The notes beneath the pieces are model-generated. The model saw nothing but the letters and a program-made list of their open reading frames with translations, searched no databases and had not been told where the DNA came from. From Lethocerus indicus (taxonomy: Eukaryota; Arthropoda; Insecta; Hemiptera; Belostomatidae): a stretch of 64,000 bases of DNA. A program made the translations under genes and the position numbers. The DNA lies in contig JACDQD010000002.1 in the NCBI GenBank assembly GCA_019843655.1, positions 16,639,154 to 16,703,153 of the forward strand, in the 5' to 3' direction. Each line of letters begins with the position of its first letter. The stretch's first letter is position 1. Positions 40,501 to 49,600 of the stretch are shown piece by piece.

Positions 40501-43500
40501 TACTGTGGTGTATTGGGTTAAAATTTACTGGGGGCCCGGAGGTTATCGGGTGTATTCGATATATCGATATATACGGGTGAATCGATGTCGTCAACTTGGT
40601 CACCCATCTTCGTTTTCACATCTGACGGGTTGTGTTCTTTATTTTTACCAAATTAGGCAGTTTTTTTTTGAGTTACTCTACTAAACATTATAAAAACTAA
40701 TATACTGCCAGGGACCACGATATATTCCGATTGTTGGAAGTCGTATAATTGTTTAGAAGATGAGGGGTTCGTGCACCTCACAGTGAATCATTCCCTTCAT
40801 TTTAAAAATGCGGAAAATGATGTCAATACCGATGCGATTGAAGGAACCTGGTCAGCGATAAAAAGGGCTATTCCTAGTCGGACAGTCGCGGATGATTTCG
40901 ATTTGCACCTCGCAGAGTATATCTGGCGACGTAGTCATGACAAAGATGATCTGATGAAAAGTTTTTTGGAAGCAGCGGCCAGGGTTTATATCCCCCGGAT
41001 GAGTCAGATTCTGAATACGGTTAGTTTTGTTATATTATTTTTTATATATTTCTTTTCGTGTCATAATTACTTTCTTTTCCTTTACTAAAAAAACCCTTCG
41101 GACGTCTTAATAAAGGTACGCGATGTGAAAACAAAGATGGCTCACCAAGTTGACGACATCGATTCACCCGTATATATCGATATATCGAATACACCCGATA
41201 ACCTCGGGGGCCCCAACAGTAAATTTTAACCCTGTATTGTTATAAAATTTTCAGATAATGCCTAATAAAATATCGATACAAGGTAGAAATCCCGACAATG
41301 CAAACCTGAAAATAATGGCCTCTTGACATCGAAGCAAAATTTGTTAACAAAATAACGTAAGACAGGACAACAAAAAATATTCATCCAACGGAAAACCACG
41401 AATAATGAACCACTGAGGCCTTGTAAAGTTTAAGCACGAATACATTATTATTCCTCTTATCAGCAGATAAAGCGCCATTAGTCGGATAAAAGCTTTAGGG
41501 GGACCCCCACGCCCCTTTGTAGTGCCAAACCCTCACAAAGAGCTTAAAAGAAATTAATCATTAACAAAGTTGCCCCCGCTCAAACTTAGCCCTGACTTTG
41601 CTTTGAGAATTAAGTCCCCCAACTTTAACTTTTTCCATTTTTATCTAACCTGTTCCAAACGAAAACTAGTGGCGACTGGCAGGAAACGCTAATTACGTTG
41701 AAAAATGAGGTTTACTTTTTATCAAATTTATACTGTCTTTCTGCCTCTCGGAAAATGTTTCCAACGTTGATTTATATGCTAGCTCTCCACGTGATGTAAG
41801 AAAGACAAGATCAGCCGCAGGAGACAGAAGTTCGGGACCGTGTGCCATATATTTTTTATTATTCAAATATCACACAAGTGTCACGATATTGAAATTAATT
41901 CATTAATAATTCTACTGTCGTAAGCGAGAAACTGAAAGTTTTGCTATGTATATTGATGATATGCGAAAGGCCGATAAGCTTGTATTCTGGGCAAACGAAC
42001 GTCCTATCGGAAAAAACAGTGATGAAATAAATTTTCAGGATCCTAAAATATAAGATTGATGAAATAATATTATTACTGTATAATATTTATACATCCTTTA
42101 TATTACATTAGTTCTTAATTATTATTATTTTTAATTTCTACATGTTTTTTTATATCGATACCTTTCACCTGTCCCCGGGTAGCTGAATTGAAGCGGTGCG
42201 TTTTATATTACGGGCAATATACAGAAAAAAGATTTACCCGGAAAACGCATTTGTATACAGTCCGTTTTATGTGTGCCGAAACAACGCGTACACGAAAAAA
42301 AAATTATTGTAAAACCGATCGATGTGATTCATTTTAAATCCGCGAAACGCATTTGGAGAATGCTTATTTGTTAATGGTTGGAAAGGTACTAATCTGGCAC
42401 TTGTGGCGGAAGGGAAGCCCTTTTTTGTCCTTTAATTTTTGTACAGTACAATTGTGAGTTATGAATTGATAGACTCTATAAAAGAAGCTACCCATTGATG
42501 GCACTTTTTGATTGGAATTTTATGGCTAACAGATTTCGACTACAGTCAAAGTAGACCTCTGGGCGTTTAAGATATGTTCAACTATTATATTTTTTATTGT
42601 ATAAAATTCCAGAAAAATTCAGTTCTAATGACTATCGTGGGACGTGCTCTTATTGTAGTAAATGCAAATTTGGAAAATTGTTATCGTTTCGAAGGAACAT
42701 ACTACAGACACTATTTAACGTGGCTTTGAGCAACCGTGTGCTCCTCTCTCAATTGGAAGCGGAAGCGACAAGGAAAAGAAAGACGTCGGCTATAGAAAGG
42801 ATTGTCAATCTTTGGCTCTGTGAGGAAGTGATTAGGGTCCAGTTGCCTGGAAGGGAGGGGTCGACGGTGGGTTAGGGGTTGGGGGATTGTGAGGGTGAGG
42901 TAGGGTCTGCTGATGGTCGCCGGCGAGCTGTGGCCTCCCCAAAGGCAGAGGCGGTACGTGACTTTACCTCATGCCGCCCCTTACTTACATCCAAAGAAAC
43001 AGACTACTAGACACAGGCGCACGGGCACACGGTGACAGGCGCAAACACACGGGCAGACGCGCACACACGGCCGCACCTTTTTTACGGCATCTCTGAGCGG
43101 AGATAAATCAGCGTTGGAAGCGGTTGTCTCCCCGTTGCGTCCGGTGTGTTTGAACAAGAGCCCAGAAAAACCACCCCTGGAAGCCACCGTTTCCACCCCA
43201 TCGGCCCAATAATCATCCTCGAACTCCACTTTTATCCCTCTCCTTATATCCAAACATACACACTCGCTCTTTGGCCAACTTGAAAAACCTAAATTTTCCA
43301 TTTTTCGTTCCTTCCTACAATTGAATTTCATTTTAATATACCTGTTTTGTGGTCTGCGAGGGGTTGGAATACCGTCGGTTCGTGGTTTGGTTTGGTCTTT
43401 TGCTAGACCGTTTTTGGCCGCTCGCCATCTTCAATAGCGGTGTTAGTCAGTGTTGGCACTTTGGATGTTTTTCGGGCATCCTCACCGCACTGTTACTTTC

Positions 43501-46500
43501 ACTTGTACTGTGCCAAAGTGCTAACAGTGACTGACACCGCTACTGAAGATGGCGAGCGGCCGAAACCGGTCTAGCAAAAGACCAAACCTGCGAGAGAAGA
43601 CAGAAACACCACGAACCCACTGAATTCATTTTTTTCTTTAATTTAGGAATCGCTGCTTACTCCGATAAGGATATATTTACATTATCCGTGTATATTTCAC
43701 GAAATGAACTCTATACTAAAACTATATATTTTGAAAGTCTTATTTCAACTTTACTCTCACATTACGTTAGTTAAGTATGTATTTCTCTCAATTTTATTGG
43801 AGGTTTACGAAATTAATATATTAAAATAGCTATTTATAATTCCCCGCTGATTACATTGTAATTTTGTACTAGCTTTGGCATCTAATAAAGTTTTTGATGT
43901 TTTTGATAGTGAGCACATTTATTACTTGAAACTACTGCTTAATTCGTTCTTTGTGAGCGAATTGATTACCGGGCATTTCCACTTACTCAATGTTCTTATA
44001 AGAAGTTTTAAGTTTGGAATAATTTTTAAATTACTAAAAATTAATATTTTTCTGTTAAGCCAATTTCTGAGTTATTTATTCCCCCACCCCAAATCTTTTT
44101 ACATGATATTAAAAAACTTTTTACTGTATTCAAACTTTTTCTACTATTAAAGTAGCGCAAATACATTCATAATTGTATATTTTATAAAATATAACAATAA
44201 ATGTAATAATACGAATATAATATCTTGCCAATAAAAATATGAAGGAATTCTTCCGATGATTAGTTTGATTACTCGCCTGTCAAGTTTTGCAGTAGCCATT
44301 GATTTGCCTTCTCTGGCTATAGGCATAGTTTATGGTCTAGTTTATGCGTGATCAAATGAAACTGCGCACAAATTTCACAAGGAATTTTCAAAATATAGAT
44401 TATCTGGTACCTTGGGTAAGTGCCGTGAACGTGGGCGTGATACAGCTACTGCCCGTTAAACACGGTTAACGGTAAACACATTTGTTATTCATCAGAACGT
44501 TAACTCGACTTTTGGGCAGATATTTGCAACTGGCGGTGCGAACAGCACGAAGAGAGTACTTTTGTTTAATTGTAACAGAAATTTAATTCAGATTCCTGAC
44601 TTCATTCCACAGTCCATTTATTCGCCGATTTATAAACAGTAGACCGGCTGAATTCGATTCAGTCCGGTGCGGGCTGTGTGCGGGCATTAGGTCTGTTGAA
44701 TGAGAGCGGTTAGGGAGGGAGAGAGCCTCCCTACATCGAGGTTATATTGGCCTCGGTGGCGGGGGACACTAAAGCGCGCGGCGTACGGCCGGGATGCTCC
44801 CGGTAACGGGTATTGCCGGTAGACCGTTACGCCCCTCGCACCATCAAAATACGTTACAGGCGTGCTCCTTCCTACACTGGCCACCTCCCGTAATTGTCCC
44901 GCGAAACCCCCAAGCACTGCCCCAGTGGTCGATTCAGAATAACTGCAAACGCAGCCGACACGTTATAATAATTTATAGAAAATCGCGAATAAAATATCAC
45001 TATTGCGATTTTGTGTACCAAAATATCCAATACCAATTTGGTTTTCAGATTAACCGGTTTAGGTAGTAGATACGTCAGTATTCTAATTGGGTTATTACAA
45101 ATGTGGGTACTTACGTATTGTGCGGAGGCCACTAATTTTAGACGTTTTTTTTATTACAGCAGACCCAAAAAAACTTATTGGTTTCTGCCTCCCAAAAGGC
45201 AGCGATGTCGGCGAGGATTGAGTTAAACGGCCACTCCCGATCGCCACATGTATTCCGAGAAGTAGGGCTATAGATAGACGAGCAATTCCTCGATGTTTTT
45301 TATTTCTCCATTTCGCAGAGCCCTCGAAATACATACGCTCGACTCGTTGAGTATTTGCCCCGGAATCTACGAAATTGAACCGCTTCTGGCGGCGACGCGT
45401 TTAACTCAATCCTCGCTGCCTTTCGGGAGGCAGAAAACAATAACAACTTGTCATAATAGCGTGTAACCTGCACAGTCAGTTAATTAAAATCTGTTCTATC
45501 TAATAACCTAGTTTTTTTGGGTCTGCGGTAATAAAAAAATCTCTAAAATTACTGGCCTCCGCATAATACGTAAGTACCCAAATGTGTTAGCTTCATATTC
45601 AGACCACTAAACCTGTATTAGAAATTAATTGGTTTCGGTTTCCGGGTATCAGAAAATTGCGGTAAAATAAAGAGCACGACCGATAGGATGCACGATCAAT
45701 GGAGTGGGCATAATTAATTTAAATTCCGAGTCCAAAGATTCGCTTACATTTATTACATATTCCCGGGAACGATGAGGCTTATAATGAATACAGTTCGGGG
45801 GGTACTGGAAGTTTACAGTCTGTTCCGTGTATTAGTTATAAAGAGAGAAAGGGAGAACTGCCGAACCCGCCGTCTCGGCCTAAGATACAACTACAAAGGC
45901 CGTCCGACCTCGACTTTGTGGCTTGTATTACTAGAGAAAATTAGTGCTCTACTGATATTCTCATATTCCATTATTTCGGTGTCGCCCGTTCATTCCATTT
46001 ACAAGAGACAACTCCGGAAATACAATTAACACCACAACTAAAAGATAGTGATGTTTATCTGAGAAAATGTAATTTATTACTCCGAAGGAACAATCACCGA
46101 CAATTATATTTATATAATAAATTAAATCCCTACGGATAAAATCAGTAGAATTCTCGCCACACCGTAAATACTTTTACTGACTACGTCCCCAGAATACACA
46201 ATCGAAAAAATACGATCGCCCCACTTCCAGTCAGTACAATATGACTCGAAAGTTCCATAATAAAAATTTCAGAACTAAACAATACTGGAAGTGGAACTCG
46301 GACGCCATAAATATGAACTTTACCAAAGTCAAATTGAACCTGTCCGAAACACAGCCTAAAATACACATGGAAAAGTAGTTCAAACTCCCCCCAGAGCCGC
46401 ATATAATAAACTGGCCGTTTTATACTAACAAATTTTCTATTTCTAACAGTAGTAAATTATTTATTCAATGATAAATTCTCATCAACATTCAATCAATGTT

Positions 46501-47498
46501 GCGAATGCGAAATTCAAATCGATGGAAAGTGTGGCTCCGAATAGCTAACGTTCTATTAATAAATGGAAAATATATTGAGGAATCATTGGTTATTATTTGC
46601 ATATAGGATAATATTACAATAACGATATGAAATAAAATTTTCTAAACCGTGTTCCGTTTCTCGACGTCTGTATTATTCCGCTGTTATAGCACATCTGACA
46701 TTACTGATAGTAAGTACCTCACTAATTTCATGTAATTCTACTGTTCATTTTCAGAAGTCTAAACGGGCGTTGGGCTTAAATAGCGAATGAGGAAGGAAGA
46801 GGGTAAAAGTGAAGTAATAAGATTTTTGTTGTTCGACAGTGAAATCTGTAGTTATGATCTTCGGAAAAAAGTGATGGCCGCGTTATTTACCATCTCCCTT
46901 TTCTTTTTCAGTTTTGTATCTCGCCATTGCGAGTAGCAGCCTGTTAATGAAATAGTGGGGTCATTATGCGTGTCTGCTTCTGATTTAATAATGCGTAATC
47001 TAATAATAAAGTGACTATTGGTACAGTGAGGCGTTACCTCTGAACAGCCAGAGCCAGCGTGAGCCATATTGAGGCCGTGTGGAATAGAGCCGGTATGACT
47101 TCGTTCATGACGTTCCAGGCGTAGCAGGCGCCGACCGGCGAGAGGGGTTTGTAGTGGTTGCCGAAGGTGTACATGTAGAAGAGCCAAGGGGCGGGGAAGA
47201 GGAGCGTGAACATGTCGGAGAGGGCCATCGCCATCAGGACCGCGTTGGTCGGGGTGCGCATGTGTCTCTTGGAGAGGACGACCACGATTAGGGTGTTGGC
47301 CACTATGGTGACCAGCAGGAGGAAAGGCATTATGTAGCCGTACATCGGCTGGGCGTAGCGGATGGGCAGTTCCCGCGTTATGTTCAGATAGTCGATGGGA
47401 GCCGAGCTCAGGTTGGTCAGGGAGCCGCCGGTAGCGTTGGTAGGGCCTTCATCCTCCTCCGTACAGTTCAGGCAGTTAGAACCCACATACTCTTCCAT
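31267..47498 (-). CDS. SPR: Sex peptide receptor / myoinhibitory peptide GPCR (4 coding exons)
   Basis: This is a class A GPCR. In insects the family responds to myoinhibitory (allatostatin-B) peptides, and in Drosophila also to sex peptide. Coding exons 47498-47038, 40332-40152, 35048-34758 and 31533-31267 join in frame to 399 residues. The N-terminus has four N-glycosylation sequons (N11, N21, N29, N39). TM1 is about 53-76, TM2 84-106 and TM3 121-152. The DRY motif is QRY (VQRY, 152-155), as in Drosophila SPR. C125 and C213 fit the conserved TM3-ECL2 disulfide. TM5 is about 228-258, a basic third loop follows, TM6 is about 288-310 and TM7 about 325-348. The TM7 end reads SYPINFAIYC instead of NPxxY. 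The tail RTCTNETVL ends in a PDZ-type motif and matches insect SPR. A CAG acceptor just upstream (exon start 47510) suggests a separate 5' UTR exon outside what I can identify. Confidence 0.95.
31534..34757 (-). other. SPR intron 3
   Basis: Begins GTGAGT and ends TAATAG on the minus strand. No coding sequence is recognised. A near-palindromic hairpin (TAGTACCGGTGG and its near complement) occurs at about 32907-32941. Confidence 0.8.
34758..35048 (-). CDS. SPR: SPR coding exon 3 (TM5, third loop, TM6)
   Basis: The exon has 97 codons, from VKFAYWVEHW to IPLAVVT, flanked by GGGCAG and GTGAGT. It carries the basic third loop RQAQNKRDKLFKENRK and CTTLMLIVVV of TM6. Plus-strand open frames over it are shadows. 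Confidence 0.95.
35826..36248 (+). pseudogene. Non-LTR retrotransposon (Jockey-type) reverse transcriptase end fragment
   Basis: The frame matches the C-terminal end of Jockey-group LINE ORF2: LGILRPLLT, then THIKKLQITQNKCLRIAL and an EIIDK end. The usual tyrosine-containing RP..TYG.PVWG stretch is shortened (LLTCPV), suggesting a small deletion. An in-frame TAA at 36075-36077 is followed by a further open stretch to a stop at 36246-36248. It is strongly 5' truncated, lies in SPR intron 2 antisense to the gene and is certainly inactive. Confidence 0.75.
36279..36298. repeat. Perfect 20-bp palindrome followed by GTGC-rich repeats
   Basis: GTATACGACCGGTCGTATAC is its own reverse complement. 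It overlaps a preceding ACGACCGGT half copy and is followed to about 36415 by imperfect GTGCAAAGTGC / CAGTGC repeats. It may be the untranslated end of a LINE; its role is unknown. Confidence 0.6.
36299..40151 (-). other. Remainder of SPR intron 2
   Basis: Intron 2 spans 40151-35049. Apart from the LINE fragment and palindrome listed separately I recognise no gene or element in it. Confidence 0.7.
40152..40332 (-). CDS. SPR: SPR coding exon 2 (second loop, TM4, ECL2)
   Basis: It supplies one base of the split arginine codon plus 60 codons, YIYVCHAPVARTWCTMPRVL to DVTVCR. It holds the second intracellular loop, TM4 and the ECL2 cysteine. It follows GGTTTCAG, and GTAATT follows it. Confidence 0.94.
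40515..41232. mobile_element. Merlin-type (ISXO2-like) DNA transposon, deleted copy
   Basis: A 718-bp element with long terminal inverted repeats, left 40515-40622 and right 41122-41232, about 108-111 bp, beginning GGGTTAAAATTTACTG. The arms share GGTTATCGGGTGTATTCGAT and ATATACGGGTGAATCGATG. TGTATT directly flanks both ends (40509-40514 and 41233-41238), consistent with a 6-bp target duplication. Merlin elements usually make 8-9 bp, so the family call rests on the transposase remnant inside. It lies in SPR intron 1, 183 bp from exon 2. Confidence 0.85.
40672..41088 (+). pseudogene. ISXO2-like (IS1595/Merlin) transposase, C-terminal remnant
   Basis: The open frame from 40672 reads through motifs of the ISXO2-like DDE transposase domain: ILPGTTIYSDCWKSYNCL (with the catalytic-region SD.W), HLTVNHSLHFKN, then TDAIEGTWSAIKR (the conserved IE..W helix) and LAEYIWRRS. 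There is no methionine start in this frame and a TGA sits directly upstream (40669-40671). The N-terminal DNA-binding part and first catalytic aspartate region are missing, so it cannot encode active transposase. The last 25 or so residues (IPRMSQILN onward) are hydrophobic read-through. Confidence 0.85.
41233..43321 (-). other. SPR intron 1, segment between Merlin and hairpin elements
   Basis: No gene or repeat family recognised; short open frames (for example 42597-42875) have no family signal. Confidence 0.6.
43333..43620 (-). mobile_element. Hairpin element, copy 3
   Basis: A 288-bp copy in the opposite orientation to copies 1 and 2, so its CAGGTATATTAA end lies at the left (about 43333-43345). 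The inverted arms share GCTCGCCATCTTCA and its complement, and the central part is shortened. The flanks TGAATTTCATT (43322-43332) and TGAATTCATT (43621-43630) differ by one inserted base and look like an aged target duplication. It lies in SPR intron 1. Confidence 0.8.
45105..45579. mobile_element. Unclassified MITE with inverted repeats of about 70 bp
   Basis: Outer arms beginning GGGTACTTACGTATT are complementary over about 70 bp with few mismatches (shared TGCGGAGGCCA, CAGACCCAAAAAAACT). A second inner inverted pair includes TCTGCCTCCC and GAGGATTGAGTTAAAC. AAATGT directly flanks both ends (45099-45104 and 45580-45585), a 6-bp target duplication. It is 475 bp, non-coding and lies in SPR intron 1. 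Confidence 0.8.
47038..47498 (-). CDS. SPR: SPR coding exon 1 (N-terminus to TM3)
   Basis: Starts MEEYVGSNCLNCTEED and ends LALAVQ plus two bases of the arginine codon, followed by GTAACG. An in-frame TAA just before the ATG supports this start. Confidence 0.94.
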
Positions 47499-47510
47499 GT
47501 CTTACACCCT

Positions 47511-49079
47511 CTGAAACAATGCCCATTAATTTTAATACATCCACGAGCATATAAATTCATTTTTAGTTGTGTATTTATATATAAAGCTGTAGTTTTAAGG
47601 TTGTAAATTTACCGAGTGTCTTTCAGAGATATTCTAAATCATTCTATTTCGAATATTACAACAATTTTTAGAAATTATTTTGGAGTAGTTAACGGCGAAA
47701 TTCATTATCTTACTACAAGTTTGGAAATGTGCGGTTATGTGTACGACAGTCGAGGTGTTTGGATTAAACTTTTTCTATCCACTACGCGAAGGGAACAAAA
47801 TGGTTTTCCGGAAAGCTAAAAAAAAATAATTTATTCCACCACTATGAGCGGAAGCAAAAAGCAGTTATCCGACTACGTTTGTGAGGGGGAAACGGTGGTG
47901 GCAATTAGGATTGGGCGTGTATTTGTTGGAGGAGGATGAGGAGGAGGAGTGTGCGCGATTTCACGTTTCTTGTCGCCGGGAGAGGCCGTCCAGAAATTAA
48001 TTAACCCAAATGAAATAGGGTGTAGGTTGTAGATTTGATGAAGAGAGATGTCGGACTGGGCAGTGGTGAGGGGGCGAGGGGCGGGCCCGAGCTTTCTAAA
48101 TAAGGGTCGCTCTGCGGTGCGGGGGGGTGGTCCCTACGCCCCCCCACGGAGTTAACACTACACAGTGCCTCCTCCCTCCGCTTAATTACAAATGCTAATC
48201 CATACGCGCCCTGCGTATGTCTACGGCCACCGCAGCCCCCTCCTCACACTAGTCATGTCCCTGCCCTCATACCATCGAATCAGCGATATTTCCTGTTCAA
48301 ATACCGGCAATTCCCTAAAAAACATTTAACCACCAAGCGTGTTTTCACGCTAAATTATAAATGAGTATATAAACCACATTAGCATTTTAAATTATATCAG
48401 TATATAAATACGTAATAAATTTTATTTTATTTATCATTTCTAGTTACCTAGTCACCAATTAGTAATACGTATGATTCCTGTCAGCCTTCTTCTGAAATAT
48501 CTGTATTTCATTAATATACTAATTTTTTAATTCTAATTATTGTTTACGATTTCGGATCACAGTCGTTTTCTTAAGATCCCGGTGGTGTCCGGGAGCGCTC
48601 TAATTTGAGCCACTTTCAGAAAACAGTACGTAAATGTGAATTTCCCATTTGCTTTTCTTTGCTAGTGGAAGAATTCCAATGAGACTTATATTCCTAACGT
48701 AGCCGAAATTCCCCTAATTCCCTAATTCACCACTCGATCCAGATTTGAATATTTTTACTAGCGGCATAAGAACCAACTCGATTTTTGAAGAAATTGTTAA
48801 TAGTCTCATTAAGGTGTCGCCGTGAGCCCAATCCGCGGTGTATTCACCGACGGTTCGGTCACCATATCGTATTACCAGTCCTCCTCCTCCTCCCGACAGA
48901 CTTCTCACGTCGTCCTCCCTCAAAACTGCTCTAATTGGAGCCTTTTCAGTCGGCCCGACGAATACACCCAACTATGGGCGTTGGCCACTTCGCCGGAATA
49001 ATTTGATTAATTCCAAGCAGGTAAACAAACTTTCGTCGGCTGTAATTCACCGTCGATTGGAGTTGACAAACGACATATA
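47511..49079. other. Region upstream of SPR coding exon 1
   Basis: No gene recognised. It may be the first part of a 5' UTR intron of SPR, since an acceptor-like GTTTCAG ends at 47511 on the minus strand. Confidence 0.5.
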
Positions 49080-49081
49080 TA

Positions 49082-49598
49082 CAGAGGGGTCAAAAAAAAT
49101 GTATCCACTGTTTTACAGTCCATAACTTGCAAACTAATTGACGGAGTTGTCTTATTTGCGGTGAGAGTGTAGCTTAAAGTCCAACTTAAAGATATCACTG
49201 TAGGTGTTCGAAATGGTCACGATGCCGCCGAACTGCAGCACGAACTCCTGACTGCAATGTGTTCAGTTGGATATTGGCTCCGTTTGATACTCATTTCGCC
49301 ATTGCCGTTGAACCTCATTAATGTTTTTGTACTTAAGATACCACTTTAAAACTGACTTTCTTTCATCGAATGTAAGCCTTGCGCCAGCCATGTTTACTCG
49401 AGTAACAAGGTACAACTAACAACAAAACACTAACTATCTGGCGGCTGTCATCTGACAAAACAAAACAACGCAATACAACGCTTGTATGACGATTGCCGGA
49501 AGTACAAACTATAACACTACAAAAAATGAGACAACTCCGTCAATTAGTTTGCAAATTATGAACTTTTAAACAGTGGATACATTTCTTGGACCCCTCTG
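49082..49598 (-). mobile_element. Internally deleted Tc1/mariner element
   Basis: A 517-bp element flanked by TA dinucleotides (49080-49081, 49599-49600), with inverted repeats of about 77 bp (49082-49157 and about 49522-49598) starting CAGAGGGGTC and sharing GCAAACTAATTGACGGAG. Inside, on the minus strand, only the two ends of a transposase remain: an N-terminal part at 49391-49263 and, in another frame, a C-terminal part ending GVRAAVRRHRDHFEHLQ with its stop at 49197-49195. The catalytic middle is gone, so it is non-autonomous. Confidence 0.88.
49263..49391 (-). pseudogene. Mariner-like transposase N-terminal remnant
   Basis: The 42-codon frame, beginning MAGARLTFDERKSVLKWY and containing EVQRQWRNEY, resembles the helix-turn-helix N-terminus (DUF4817 type) of a mariner-like transposase subgroup. 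It stops where the internal deletion joins it out of frame to the C-terminal piece. Confidence 0.8.
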
Positions 49599-49600
49599 TA

